NCBI GenBank assembly: GCA_003987725.1
Contig: RXJH01000003.1
Location: 186,001 to 250,000, forward strand
Length of the DNA stretch: 64,000 bases
Reading direction: 5' to 3'
DNA from: Hyphomicrobium sp.
GTDB lineage: Bacteria > Pseudomonadota > Alphaproteobacteria > Rhizobiales > Hyphomicrobiaceae
This document shows positions 52,128-62,178 of this stretch, one piece after another. Every line of letters begins with the position of its first letter. The first letter of the stretch is position 1. The notes under the pieces were generated by a model, which was not told the DNA's origin, searched no databases, and worked only from the letters and a program-made list of their open reading frames with translations. The translations under genes were made by a program, and so were the position numbers.

Positions 52128-54509
52128 ATGTCAAATCAGTTTGCCGAATTGCCGCCCCAGCGGGCCGCGAATTCACGTCGGTTCATTGTCTCCACACGCG
52201 TCAGCCTGTTCGCCCTAGCGATGACTTCCAGCTCGCTCGCGCTTTACGCTCAAGAGGCAAAACCCACGGAAGGCTCGAAGAATCCTGCCGATTTGCCGGC
52301 CATCACGGTGCTTGGCGGACAAGAGCCGGCCACGCCTTCGAAGAAAAAGAAGAAGACCGTTTCGAAGCAAAAAACGACGGGCGACGGGACGCAGGGCGCC
52401 ACCGATACGCCCGCAGAAACGGTAGTGGATCCGGCACGAACGGGCGTCAACACGCCGACGAAGCCCGGCCTCAATCTCAACGTGCCGACGACTGCCGGCA
52501 GCAGGCTCGATCTAACGCCACTCGAAACTCCGGCCAGTGTTTCGGTGATCTCTGGCGAGACGGCACGCGACCGTGGTCAGGATACGGTGACGGATGCGGT
52601 AACGCATAACGCGCCAGGTTTCAGCAGCGTCGCCAGTCCGGTTTATGGGCAAGCCTTTGCGAGCCGCGGCTATCAAGGCAACGGATCCGTCGTCCGCCTG
52701 TACGACGGGACGCGCATATCTCCCGGCCGCGGCAACGTTACGTTCCCCTTCAACATGTGGTCCGTCGACCGGATCGAAGTTTTACACGGGCCCGCATCCG
52801 TTCTTTACGGCGAAGGCGCAATCGGCGGTGTCATCAACGTGGTACCGAAAAAGCCGATTACGACCGGCTTTGAGAACGAAGCACAGGTCTACGTCGACTC
52901 CAATTTGACGCGACGCCTGTCGCTCGACAGCGCGGGGCCTTTGAATCAGGCGCTTTCCTATCGCTTCGACGTGAGCGGCGATGCTTCGGAAGGCTGGGTT
53001 GATCTCGGGCATTCCGAAAACTTCGGAATTTCCGGCGCGTTGAGGCTCCAGGCCGCGCCCGATCTCGTGTTCACGCTTTCGACGGACTACGGCGATCAGC
53101 AGCCCATGCGCTATTTCGGAACGCCGTTCCGGGACGGCAAAATCGATGAAAGTCTTCGCGAGAAGAATTACAACGTCTATGACAGCCGTATCCGGTTCAA
53201 GGACAGTTTCACCCAATTCAAGACCGAATACACGCCCAACGCCGCGCTGTCGTTCCGCAATATCGCGTATGTCTCCAGCAGCAATCGCGAATGGCGCAAC
53301 GCGGAAAACTACTTCCTCAACCCGGTCACCGGCGATGTCGACCGCAGCGGTTACATTCATATCGTTCAGCAGCAGGATCAGATCGGATCGCGAAGCGACG
53401 CGACCTTGAGAACCCGTTTGTTTGGATTCGCAAATGAATCCGTGGTTGGGTTTGACGTGACGCGCACACGCTTCGGATATGCGAACTATATACCATCCGA
53501 TCCGAGCGACCCATTCTCGGACTATTCCACCTCAGTCGACCCCTATAATTTCGATCGCGGATTCTTCCCGAACCCGAATCTGCTGAACCCGAAATACAAA
53601 TCCGAGCTCACCGAGTACGCAGCGTTTGCGGAAAACCGCATTCACCTTCTCGACAACCTGACCATCGTAGGCGGCGTCCGCTTCGACGCGCCAACGATCG
53701 AACGCGAGGACGTCAGCCTCAGCCAGAGTTTCGAAAAGACATTCGGTGCTCTTGGATGGCGCGTCGGCGCAGTGTTCGAGCCGGTGAAGAACTTTGCGAT
53801 CTACGGACAATATGCGGTTGCGACGGACCCGATCAACGTGCCGCTGCTCGATCTGGCGAAGAACTTCACGAAGTTCGACCTCACGACGGGCAACCAGATA
53901 GAAGTTGGCGTGAAGCAATCGTTCTGGAACGGGCGGGGCGAATGGACGCTTGCCGGTTACCGCATTGAGAAAAACGATCTCATCGTGCTCGACACGTCCT
54001 ATCAGTTTCAGCAGATCGGCCAGCAGTCGTCGTACGGCGTCGAAGCCTCCGGCGGGCTTGAACTCGGGTACGGTTGGCGGGTCGATGCGAACGCGGCGTG
54101 GCTGAAAGCTCAGTACGACGATTTCCAGTACATCGATTTCTCAACCTTCGCCGTGACCGACTACAGCGGGAAAACGCCGATCCTTATCCCCGAACATACG
54201 GCCAATATCTGGCTATCGTGGGCATTCGCACGTGGCTGGCAGGCAAGCGGCGGCCTGCAGTATATCGGGTCGTCATTCGAGAACTTCGACAACACAGTGA
54301 AACGCCCCGCCTACACGATCGTCAACGCCGGCCTGCAATGGAAGCCGACCGATTGGACGACGATCGATTTCCGCGTGCAGAACGTGTTCGATAAGGTCTA
54401 CGCGGAATACCTGAAGTACGACGACCCAGCTTCGGGCGGTTACGGTGGCTTGCAAGGCTATCTCGGCCAACCCCGCACGTTCTCCGGCGCGATGACCGTC
54501 AAGTTCTGA
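52128..54509 (+). CDS. TonB-dependent siderophore-type receptor under riboswitch control
   Basis: A 793-residue outer-membrane receptor. A signal-like region (STRVSLFALAMTSSSLALYA) precedes a TonB-box-like LPAITVLGGQ, a Lys-rich linker (SKKKKKTVSKQK), a plug (about 130-240; TPASVSVISGETARDRGQDT and YGEGAIGGVINVVPKKP) and a 22-strand barrel ending SGAMTVKF. The plug and barrel pattern fit the siderophore-receptor family (FpvA/FhuE-like), not classical BtuB, yet a cobalamin riboswitch precedes it, so its cargo may be a corrinoid. The PepSY gene 54 bases downstream should be in the same transcript. Confidence 0.92.
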   Translation: MSNQFAELPPQRAANSRRFIVSTRVSLFALAMTSSSLALYAQEAKPTEGSKNPADLPAITVLGGQEPATPSKKKKKTVSKQKTTGDGTQGATDTPAETVVDPARTGVNTPTKPGLNLNVPTTAGSRLDLTPLETPASVSVISGETARDRGQDTVTDAVTHNAPGFSSVASPVYGQAFASRGYQGNGSVVRLYDGTRISPGRGNVTFPFNMWSVDRIEVLHGPASVLYGEGAIGGVINVVPKKPITTGFENEAQVYVDSNLTRRLSLDSAGPLNQALSYRFDVSGDASEGWVDLGHSENFGISGALRLQAAPDLVFTLSTDYGDQQPMRYFGTPFRDGKIDESLREKNYNVYDSRIRFKDSFTQFKTEYTPNAALSFRNIAYVSSSNREWRNAENYFLNPVTGDVDRSGYIHIVQQQDQIGSRSDATLRTRLFGFANESVVGFDVTRTRFGYANYIPSDPSDPFSDYSTSVDPYNFDRGFFPNPNLLNPKYKSELTEYAAFAENRIHLLDNLTIVGGVRFDAPTIEREDVSLSQSFEKTFGALGWRVGAVFEPVKNFAIYGQYAVATDPINVPLLDLAKNFTKFDLTTGNQIEVGVKQSFWNGRGEWTLAGYRIEKNDLIVLDTSYQFQQIGQQSSYGVEASGGLELGYGWRVDANAAWLKAQYDDFQYIDFSTFAVTDYSGKTPILIPEHTANIWLSWAFARGWQASGGLQYIGSSFENFDNTVKRPAYTIVNAGLQWKPTDWTTIDFRVQNVFDKVYAEYLKYDDPASGGYGGLQGYLGQPRTFSGAMTVKF

Positions 54510-54563
54510 CTTGGTCTGGCGGCACAAGCCGCCACCCACTTCCGGTGAAGAGGACGTCGCCCC

Positions 54564-56054
54564 ATGACCGGTGAAGCTGGCAACGCGTCGCCGTCCTTGA
54601 CGGAGATCGGCCTACGCTGGTTGAGCTTTCTGCATCGCTGGCTCGGTGTTGCGGCGTGCCTTCTTTGCGTGATGTGGTTTGTGTCCGGCCTCGTGATGAT
54701 GTACGTCCCCTATCCGGCTTGGACGGACGCCGATCGCTTGGCTACGCTTGCACCATTGGATGCTTCGCGCATCACGGTCACGCCCGGCAAGGCTTTCGAG
54801 ACAGCGAACGTTCCGGGCCTCCCCATCATCTTTCGCTTGGAGATGTGGGGCAGTGAACCTGTCTATCGCGTTGGAGGCTTTACAAAGTCCGTCGCAATCT
54901 CGGCTCTCGACGGACACGTGATCGATACCGTGAGCGTCGATGAGGCAAAATCACATCTCGCCGAGACGTTCCCGGGCCAAAGTATTCGCTATGCGGACAC
55001 CGTCGATCGCGATCAATGGACCGCGACCTCGACCTTCAACATTCATCGTCCTCTTTATCTTTTTACCCTGGACGACGGAGCCGGAGCGGAAATTTACACC
55101 TCGTCGCGCACCGGCGAGATCATCCAGAAAACAACACGGACCGCGCGGTTCTGGAATTACCTCGGCTCTGTCCCGCACTGGATCTACTTCACCGCCATTC
55201 GCTCGAACGGCGAGCTTTGGCGCCAGGTCGTCATGTGGCTGTCAGGCCCGGTGATCGTCGTCGCCATCGCTGGATTATGGCTCGGTATCGCCCGTCTTCG
55301 CGTGCGGCGCCGCTATGCGGGCGACCGCATCACACCTTTTCGCGGCTGGTTGAAATGGCATCATGTCTCCGGCCTGATCGGCGGCTTCTTCCTGACCACG
55401 TGGATCGCGACAGGCTGGCTCTCAGTCAGTCCATTCGGTCTGTTCAGCACACTCCCGCCTTTGTTCGGAAACGTTCCCTCGTACTACGGTGATCAGCCGG
55501 AGCCGTTTCGCCTATCGATCGCACAACTTCGTGGCGCGCTTCCCGCCGGGATAAAGGACGTTTCATTCAGCTGGCTCGGAAATGAGACAGTCGCCGTCGC
55601 GAACGATGGGAAGCACCGCGTTACGGTGCGCGGATTGGACGGCACGCCTCTCGTTCTTGACGACGAACACATCGCGCGCGCGGCAAAGCGCCTACTGCCG
55701 GAAAGCCAGATCGTGCTACGCGAGCGGCTGAACGAGGAAGATGTTTACTGGTATTCCCATCGCATCGTCCGGCAATTGCCGGTGCTTCGCATCGGCTTCG
55801 ACGATCCCGGCGCCACCTGGGTGCATCTTGATCCAGCCAATGGCAAAATCCTCTCGATCGAGGATCGAAGCCAGAGGACGTACCGCTGGATCTTCAATCT
55901 ATTTCATGATTACGACCTGCCGATTTTACTGCACAACCGTCCTTTGTGGGACCTGCTGATGTGGTCTCTCATTTCGGCGGGTCTCGCCGTATCGGTTTCG
56001 GGAACGGTTATCGGCTGGAGAGCCATCCGCGGATGGTTCACAAAATGCGGCTAG
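54564..56054 (+). CDS. PepSY-domain inner-membrane protein (PiuB-like)
   Basis: A 496-residue protein with four to five transmembrane segments: an N-terminal one (LHRWLGVAACLLCVMWFVSGLVM), a pair around 200-240 (LWRQVVMWLSGPVIVVAIAG), WHHVSGLIGGFFLTTWIATG and a C-terminal one (LLMWSLISAGLAVSVSGTVI). PepSY_TM proteins are often paired with TonB siderophore receptors and are proposed to reduce or release the cargo in the periplasm. His residues in the first and fourth segments (LHRW, KWHH) are typical. It is co-transcribed with the riboswitch-controlled receptor. Confidence 0.88.
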   Translation: MTGEAGNASPSLTEIGLRWLSFLHRWLGVAACLLCVMWFVSGLVMMYVPYPAWTDADRLATLAPLDASRITVTPGKAFETANVPGLPIIFRLEMWGSEPVYRVGGFTKSVAISALDGHVIDTVSVDEAKSHLAETFPGQSIRYADTVDRDQWTATSTFNIHRPLYLFTLDDGAGAEIYTSSRTGEIIQKTTRTARFWNYLGSVPHWIYFTAIRSNGELWRQVVMWLSGPVIVVAIAGLWLGIARLRVRRRYAGDRITPFRGWLKWHHVSGLIGGFFLTTWIATGWLSVSPFGLFSTLPPLFGNVPSYYGDQPEPFRLSIAQLRGALPAGIKDVSFSWLGNETVAVANDGKHRVTVRGLDGTPLVLDDEHIARAAKRLLPESQIVLRERLNEEDVYWYSHRIVRQLPVLRIGFDDPGATWVHLDPANGKILSIEDRSQRTYRWIFNLFHDYDLPILLHNRPLWDLLMWSLISAGLAVSVSGTVIGWRAIRGWFTKCG

Positions 56055-56152
56055 CCTGTTTAGGGCGCCTACAACTTCTCGTCCGCGCCGTTGACCAATG
56101 CGCGACCTATTGTGCAGGCGAGCTCAAGCGAGTGGACTTCGCCAAAGAAACG

Positions 56153-56581
56153 TCACCACACGAGGGAGAGAGCTACCTCTCCAGGCATTCCGCCAGGAAA
56201 ACTTATGATTTCTGCGCGAAGCTTGTACCCAAGAGGCCGCAATTGCTCATCGTAGAATTCGAACGCATCCTCGGCGAAGCCGGTGAGCGTCGTCGGCCAC
56301 TCAGGATCTGCTATGTTGATGCGTCGGCCTCCGTCACTGCAGTAGCTCGATGGGAATGTAATGACCTGCAGGTGATGATGTCCGTTTTGAGCTGCGATGC
56401 GCACCGCATTATTTATGCGCTCGACTGCTTCAGGCGCGACTTTGCGCGACATGAAAGCCTCGCGCAGTTCACGTTGTTGCTGTTTCTGACTTTGGCTGAT
56501 CTTTTGCTGACGCTTCAGCTCTTCCATTTCCGCGTCGGAGGCGATCATCTGCAAATCTTCAGGTCGCAAAAGTCCTGGCAT
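56153..56581 (-). CDS. Hypothetical soluble protein
   Basis: A 142-residue protein with a charged, Gln-rich helix (EMEELKRQQKISQSQKQQQR) followed by a mixed alpha/beta region (HHHLQVITFPSSYCSDGGRR, DAFEFYDEQLRPLGYKLRAE). It has no signal or membrane segment. The ATG at 56581 is preceded by GGAG; the frame opens further at 56653. It is convergent with the PepSY gene. I do not recognise the family, but composition and codon use look coding. Confidence 0.7.
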   Translation of the reverse strand: MPGLLRPEDLQMIASDAEMEELKRQQKISQSQKQQQRELREAFMSRKVAPEAVERINNAVRIAAQNGHHHLQVITFPSSYCSDGGRRINIADPEWPTTLTGFAEDAFEFYDEQLRPLGYKLRAEIISFPGGMPGEVALSLVW

Positions 56582-57044
56582 GCGTTCTCCTCCTTCTGTC
56601 TTCGGCCGGCGGAAAGCGACTTTCTCAGCGAAGCGTCGAACTTCTGCTGTCACGCACCAATGGAAATGACTTCATGCCTTCTGCGCGATGCCGATGTGGA
56701 GTCACTCGCGGACTGAGCCGCCTTCATCTCAATGCTTTGCAGTATGTGCCGACGTTAATCGAAATCAAGGGCCAGATTCCTTCGAGGGACGTCGTCGAGT
56801 GATTGAAGAAAAATATAAATCAATTTTACAAATCCGCCCGCGGTCAAAGCGAGATGAAATTGTTCTCCCGCCGTCCGTAGGCAGGCGATCGCTTGATCGA
56901 TTGCTCAGTATCAATTTGTGCTACACGGGATAGCTCCTATTGTGCCGCAACAAGCGGCTCTCCCTTGCGATCCGTGCGGAACAGCGCGATTGTGAAATCG
57001 CAGCTTGCGACGCAACCTCGAGCTGCGCTTCCAGAGCGCCAGAG
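56582..57044. other. Divergent intergenic region with a possible FNR-type box
   Basis: About 460 bases between the hypothetical gene and the SulP gene, AT-rich around 56800-56880. TTAAT-CGAA-ATCAA at 56755-56768 matches the FNR/FixK palindrome at 9 of 10 bases and lies about 180 bases upstream of the hypothetical gene. No small gene or terminator is evident. Confidence 0.35.
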
Positions 57045-58835
57045 ATGAACGTTGATCCTCCCGCGCCAGTGTCCCGAAAAAAGCGCTTATCGCGTCGGCA
57101 CGACGCTATCGACCAAGACGGTTTGAAGCGTTGGCTTCCCGGTCTTCGAATCCTGCAGGAGTACAATGCCGGTTGGTTGCGGCACGATATTATTGCCGGC
57201 TTGGTGCTCACGACGATGCTCGTGCCTGTTGGCATCGCATATGCCGTGGCATCGGGCGTTCCGGGCATCTATGGCCTATACGCGACCATTGTCCCATTGC
57301 TCGTGTACGCTGTCTTCGGTCCGAGCCGCATCCTGGTGCTCGGACCAGATTCGTCACTCGCCGCCGTTATTCTTGCTGTCGTACTGCCTCTTTCCGCAGG
57401 CGATCCAATTCGCGCGGTTGCCCTTGCGAGCGCAATGGCCATCGTCTCCGGCATCGTTTGCGTTGGAGCAGGATTAGCAAGGCTCGGCTTCGTGACGGAG
57501 CTTCTCTCGAAGCCAATTCGGTACGGCTACATGAACGGCATAGCACTGACGGTGCTGCTCAGTCAGGTGCCTAAATTATTGGGCTTTTCGGTGGAGGGTG
57601 TTGGTCCGCTGCGGGACCTCTGGGAAATCGGGGACGGTATAGCCAGCGGTCGCGTAAACTGGGTTGCGTTCGGCGTCGGTGCCGCCACCTTAGTCACGAT
57701 CTTCATCCTCAAGTACTTGAAGGTTGTCCCCGGGATCTTGATCGCGGTTGTCGGCGCGACGGCGATCGTTGGAATCTTCGGATTATCAGAGAACGCAGGT
57801 GTATCCGTTCTGGGGCCATTGCCGCAGGGGCTGCCCGCGTTCGAGGTGCCTTGGATCACCGCGGCTGATTTTGCAGCGGTTCTGTCCGGCGGTCTCGCCG
57901 TTGCTCTCATTTCCTTCGCCGATACAACCGTCCTGTCTCGCGCCTACGCCGCGCGCACGCGAATGTACGTTAATCCCAATCAGGAACTGATTGGCCTCGG
58001 AGCGTCCAATCTCGCAGCTGGATTCTTTCAGGGCTTCCCGATCAGCAGCAGCTCATCTCGTACCCCAGTCGCAGAGGCAGCCGGCGCGAAGACGCAAATG
58101 ACCGGGGTCGTGGGCGCGATTGCAGTGGCACTGCTCATCATCGCCGCGCCAAATTTGCTGCGGAACTTGCCCATGAGCGCACTCGCTGCCGTCGTCATCG
58201 CGTCGGCCATTGGGCTGATTGAAGTCAACGATCTCATCCGCATCTACCGCATGCAGAAATGGGAGTTTTGGCTCTCGATGCTGTGCTTTGCCGGCGTAGC
58301 GGTGTTCGGAGCCATTCAGGGAATCGCGCTCGCCGTGATCGTGGCCGTGATCGAATTCCTCTGGGATGCGTGGCGGCCCCACTTCGCCGTTCTCGGCCGA
58401 GCGGAAGGCGTTAAAGGCTACCACGACATCAGCCGTTACCCGGAAGCGCGTCAGGTGCCTGGTCTTGTGCTTTTCCGCTGGGATGCACCGTTGTTTTTCG
58501 CAAACGCGGAACTCTTTCAGGAAAGTGTCATTGCCTCCGTAGAGAATTCGCAGACGCCGGTACGATGGGTGGTCGTTGCCGCGGAACCGGTGACAAGTGT
58601 CGACGTCACCGCGGCGGACATGATAGCGGAACTCGACAACACCTTGCGAGAGGCAGGCATAGAACTCCTATTTGCGGAGTTGAAAGACCCCGTCAAAGAC
58701 AAGTTGAAGCGCTTCGGATTGCTCACAACGCTCGGCGAGCAATCATTCTTTCCGACTATCGGTGCGGCAGTGACAGCCTATCTCGATACGCATCCTGTCG
58801 ACTGGGTCGATCGGAAAGAGGACAGGGATTCGTAA
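57045..58835 (+). CDS. SulP-family anion transporter with STAS domain
   Basis: A 596-residue inner-membrane protein. Ten or more hydrophobic segments run from about 30 to 420, including TTMLVPVGIAYAVASGVPGI and the SulP motif GPDSSLAAVILAVVLPL. A cytoplasmic STAS domain (about 450-590; PGLVLFRWDAPLFFANAELF, SVDVTAADMIAELDNTLREA) follows. SulP members move sulfate, bicarbonate or other anions, often by proton symport. I chose the ATG at 57045; the open frame begins at 56940 but that extension looks noncoding. It precedes the Ca2+/H+ antiporter gene by 25 bases and may be an operon with it. Confidence 0.92.
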   Translation: MNVDPPAPVSRKKRLSRRHDAIDQDGLKRWLPGLRILQEYNAGWLRHDIIAGLVLTTMLVPVGIAYAVASGVPGIYGLYATIVPLLVYAVFGPSRILVLGPDSSLAAVILAVVLPLSAGDPIRAVALASAMAIVSGIVCVGAGLARLGFVTELLSKPIRYGYMNGIALTVLLSQVPKLLGFSVEGVGPLRDLWEIGDGIASGRVNWVAFGVGAATLVTIFILKYLKVVPGILIAVVGATAIVGIFGLSENAGVSVLGPLPQGLPAFEVPWITAADFAAVLSGGLAVALISFADTTVLSRAYAARTRMYVNPNQELIGLGASNLAAGFFQGFPISSSSSRTPVAEAAGAKTQMTGVVGAIAVALLIIAAPNLLRNLPMSALAAVVIASAIGLIEVNDLIRIYRMQKWEFWLSMLCFAGVAVFGAIQGIALAVIVAVIEFLWDAWRPHFAVLGRAEGVKGYHDISRYPEARQVPGLVLFRWDAPLFFANAELFQESVIASVENSQTPVRWVVVAAEPVTSVDVTAADMIAELDNTLREAGIELLFAELKDPVKDKLKRFGLLTTLGEQSFFPTIGAAVTAYLDTHPVDWVDRKEDRDS

Positions 58836-58860
58836 TCATCGCGAAACGCGGAGACAAACG

Positions 58861-59922
58861 ATGCCGAATTGGCTGCTGGTCTTTGCTCCTCTCGCAATCG
58901 CACTCCATTACTTTGCCCCGAGCCATTATGCGCTCATCTTCGCTTCGGCGGCGATTGCCATCCTTCCCTTGGCCGGATGGCTTGGGCGCGCCACCGAGCA
59001 GCTGGCAGACCGGTCAGGCGAGGGGGTTGGTGGACTGCTCAATGCTACATTTGGGAACGCCGCGGAGCTGATCATTTCTCTCGCGGCGTTACATGCCGGA
59101 CTCCAGGATGTAGTCAAGGCCACGATCGTCGGCTCGATCGTCGGAAACATACTTCTTGTGCTTGGCGCGTCTATGCTGGCTGGCGGCCTGCGCTATCACG
59201 AACAACATTTCAATGTCACCGGCGCGCGTGCTCAGGCGACGATGCTGACCTTGGCGATCATCGCGCTTGTCATCCCGGCCGCTTACAGCGTTCTGGTGGG
59301 AGAACGGTATGTCGGGGGCGAGCAAGCACTCAGCATTTCTATCTCGCTCGTGCTTCTCGCTGTCTACGCTATGTTTCTCGTATTTTCCTTGTTGACTCAT
59401 CCGTCCTTTTTTCTGGGAGCCAAGGCAGCGGAAACCGAGGAAGAAAAGCAGCCCTGGACACTCGCGCGATCGATTTCAGTCCTTGCAGCCTCCACCGTCG
59501 CAATCGCTTGGTTGAGCGAGATCCTCGTCGGCACGATCGAGCCCACCGCGCATGCGTTTGGGCTAAGCAACATTTTCGTGGGCGTGTTCGTCATTGCGAT
59601 AATTGGAAATGCCGCCGAGCATTCAACCGCCATCACCGCGGCCATGAAGAACCGCATGGACCTCAGCATGTCGATCGCGATCGGGTCGAGCATTCAAGTC
59701 GCCCTTTTCGTGGCCCCCGTACTTGTCATGGCGAGCTTGCTTATCGGACCGCATCCGATGGATCTCTTGTTTGGCAAGGGCTTGCTGCTCGCGGTGTTCG
59801 TAGCGGTGGTCATTACCGGACAAGTAGCGAGCGATGGCCGGTCAGATTGGTTAAAGGGCGTCCAATTGCTAACTGTTTACCTAATTCTTGGACTGGCTTT
59901 CTTTCTAACGCCCCAAGCGTAG
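58861..59922 (+). CDS. cax: Ca2+/H+ antiporter (CaCA/Cax family)
   Basis: A 353-residue inner-membrane exchanger with about eleven helices. Both alpha repeats are present: [18 protein letters not shown] and [20 protein letters not shown] with acidic residues that bind Ca2+. It exports Ca2+ in exchange for protons. A second long frame (58869-59954) is its antisense-phase shadow. It lies 25 bases after the SulP gene, which suggests joint ion and pH homeostasis. Confidence 0.93.
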   Translation: MPNWLLVFAPLAIALHYFAPSHYALIFASAAIAILPLAGWLGRATEQLADRSGEGVGGLLNATFGNAAELIISLAALHAGLQDVVKATIVGSIVGNILLVLGASMLAGGLRYHEQHFNVTGARAQATMLTLAIIALVIPAAYSVLVGERYVGGEQALSISISLVLLAVYAMFLVFSLLTHPSFFLGAKAAETEEEKQPWTLARSISVLAASTVAIAWLSEILVGTIEPTAHAFGLSNIFVGVFVIAIIGNAAEHSTAITAAMKNRMDLSMSIAIGSSIQVALFVAPVLVMASLLIGPHPMDLLFGKGLLLAVFVAVVITGQVASDGRSDWLKGVQLLTVYLILGLAFFLTPQA

Positions 59923-60068
59923 GCAGACGCTTCCAATCCCCCGCAGCGCAATAGCGAATTATTACGAAAGCGGTCGGAGAGTTCTTCCTAGCGCGGCTCA
60001 TATCGGCGAAAATCTTCCGGGGCTTGGAATTGGCGACGGTTGGGCACTCAGATTGACTGAGGACTCAC

Positions 60069-60893
60069 ATGGAACACGGAAAAGACGCGGATACCCACGC
60101 GCACGCGGACGCTGCGTCAAACAGCAAGAAGCTCAAGCGTAAGAATTATGAGCGAGAGCTCGAGAAACTGCATGTTGAACTCGTCAAGCTGCAGGAATGG
60201 GTTCGTCACAAGGAACAGAAGATCTGCGTCGTATTCGAGGGACGCGATGGCGCCGGTAAAGGCGGCGCCATAAAGGCGATAACGGCCCGCGTAAGCCCGC
60301 GCATCTTTCGTGTGGTCGCTCTTCCCGCACCGACTGAGCGCGAGAAATCGCAAATGTACATTCAGCGCTATCTTCCTCACCTTCCCGCAGGCGGCGAGAT
60401 CGTGATCTTTGATCGCAGTTGGTACAACCGCGCGGGGGTTGAGCGCGTGATGGGCTTTTGCACGGAGGAACAGGCGGAACGCTTTCTCAAGATCGTGCCG
60501 GAAGTCGAGAAAGCCATCGTCGATTCAGGCGTCATTCTCATCAAATACTGGCTCGAGGTAAGCCCTGACGAGCAAACGAAGCGGCTCGAAGCTCGCATCG
60601 ACGATGGCAGAAAGATATGGAAGCTGTCGAAGATGGATCTGAAATCCTATACGCGCTGGGACGACTATTCGCGCGCTAGGAACGAGATGTTCTCGGCGAC
60701 GGACACATCCTGGGCGCCCTGGTATGTGGTGAGATCAGATGACAAAAGACGAACGCGGCTGAATATTATCGAGCACCTTCTGAGCCGAATTCCTTACGGC
60801 GAAATAAAGCGCGAGAAGGTAAAGCTTCCAAAGAGGCATGTCGACGAAGGCGGCGACGCCTATCCCTTCAAATTCATTCCCGAGCCGCACTAG
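60069..60893 (+). CDS. ppk2: Polyphosphate kinase 2
   Basis: A 274-residue P-loop kinase that transfers phosphate between polyphosphate and nucleotides. Walker A is FEGRDGAGKGGAIK, Walker B/lid region is FDRSWYNRAGVERVMGF, and GRKIWKLSKMDLKSYTRWDD and SWAPWYVVRSDDKRRTRL are family-typical. An acidic/His N-terminal tail (HGKDADTHAHADAASNSKKL) precedes the domain. It stands alone between the antiporter and the efflux genes. Confidence 0.95.
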   Translation: MEHGKDADTHAHADAASNSKKLKRKNYERELEKLHVELVKLQEWVRHKEQKICVVFEGRDGAGKGGAIKAITARVSPRIFRVVALPAPTEREKSQMYIQRYLPHLPAGGEIVIFDRSWYNRAGVERVMGFCTEEQAERFLKIVPEVEKAIVDSGVILIKYWLEVSPDEQTKRLEARIDDGRKIWKLSKMDLKSYTRWDDYSRARNEMFSATDTSWAPWYVVRSDDKRRTRLNIIEHLLSRIPYGEIKREKVKLPKRHVDEGGDAYPFKFIPEPH

Positions 60894-61056
60894 CGGAGCA
60901 GCATCCGTCACGCTAACCAACTTCAGCAGCTGTTCATTCGGCAGCGTGACCGGGCTCCTTCAAGGGCGTATTGTTCCGGCGACGTCCGACCCAAGTAAGT
61001 CTAAAATTTCGGGCGAACACGTCATTTAGTCAGCGAAAAGTTTAGGGGAGGCCCAA

Positions 61057-62175
61057 ATGCGCCTTGCCGAATTTGCTGTCATGGCCTTGAGCATGGCTGC
61101 CGTCCAAGCTCCTGCAGAATTGGCTCATGCACAACAGGAGCCGGTAAAAGTTTCTGTTGGTGTAGTGAGTGCCGAGCGCAAGCCCGTGTCATCCGCGCTG
61201 GATTTCGTCGGGCGTGTCGACGCGATCAATCGAGTCGAGGTGAGGGCGCGCATTACAGGTTACTTGGAGGCGGTTCTATTTAAGGAAGGCGATATGGTGG
61301 ATGTTGGTGCCCCCCTCTATCGCATCGAGAGCGGACTTTTCAAAGCCGCGGTAGACGAATCCGAGGGCGCATTGGAGCGCGGCAAGGCCGCAAAAGTCTT
61401 GAGTGAAGTTCAGCTCAAACGCGCAAGTGAGCTCTTGGAGAAAAACGCCGGAACCGCTGTCGCGCGTGATCAGGCATTCGCGGCAGACGAGCAGGCCAAA
61501 GGTACAATCCTCGTCAATCAAGCTGCTCTCGATACGGCCAAGATCAACCTTGGATACACTGAAATCACGGCGCCGATTGCTGGAAAAATTGGCCGGACAA
61601 ACGTCACCAAGGGAAATGTCGTCAGTCCTGATACGGGTCCGCTGACGGTCATCGTCAGCCAGGATCCGATGTACGTCACGTTCCCAGTCAGTCAGCGCGA
61701 ATTTCTTCGCGTGCAGGAGAGCGGTCGCGACCTTGATGTCACGCAATTGAAGGCGACCCTGCGCTTCGCCGATCTCCGTACCTACGATCAGGTCGGCGTC
61801 ATCAATTTTGTGGACGTCACCGTCAATCGCTCGACTGACACCGTCCTCGTCCGCGCCACGTTTCCCAATCCGAAAGGCGCGTTGATAGACGGACAACTGG
61901 TGCGCGTTGCCATTCAATCCGGCAAGCCCGAGGAAAAGATCGTCGTCCCTCAGGCAGCCCTCATCGCAGACCAGCAAGGTGTGTACGTCTTTGTCGTTGA
62001 TGACGGCAAGGCATCGGTACGACGGATCAAGACCGGTGGAGAAAGTGGAAACGACGTCATAGTCGATGAGGGATTATCGGGGGGAGAGCAGGTGATTGCT
62101 GAGGGCTTGCAGTCGGTTCGTCCCGGATCGCCGGTGATTGCAACACCTTTGCCTGGAAACGCCAATCGGAGTTGA
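61057..62175 (+). CDS. RND efflux periplasmic adaptor (membrane fusion protein)
   Basis: A 372-residue periplasmic adaptor with a signal-like N terminus (MRLAEFAVMALSMAAVQAPAELAHAQQ). Lipoyl and barrel regions (VEVRARITGYLEAVLFKEGD, DTAKINLGYTEITAPIAGKI) and an alpha-hairpin (EGALERGKAAKVLSEVQLKR) are typical of AcrA/MexA-like proteins. It links an inner-membrane pump to an outer-membrane channel. It starts a two-gene unit with the permease three bases downstream. No regulator is adjacent. Confidence 0.94.
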   Translation: MRLAEFAVMALSMAAVQAPAELAHAQQEPVKVSVGVVSAERKPVSSALDFVGRVDAINRVEVRARITGYLEAVLFKEGDMVDVGAPLYRIESGLFKAAVDESEGALERGKAAKVLSEVQLKRASELLEKNAGTAVARDQAFAADEQAKGTILVNQAALDTAKINLGYTEITAPIAGKIGRTNVTKGNVVSPDTGPLTVIVSQDPMYVTFPVSQREFLRVQESGRDLDVTQLKATLRFADLRTYDQVGVINFVDVTVNRSTDTVLVRATFPNPKGALIDGQLVRVAIQSGKPEEKIVVPQAALIADQQGVYVFVVDDGKASVRRIKTGGESGNDVIVDEGLSGGEQVIAEGLQSVRPGSPVIATPLPGNANRS

Positions 62176-62178
62176 CCG

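Noticed and set aside
58869-59954. Second plus-strand frame of 361 codons overlapping the Ca2+/H+ antiporter
   Set aside because: The product is Arg/Cys/His-rich with no family features, whereas the other frame has both antiporter alpha repeats.
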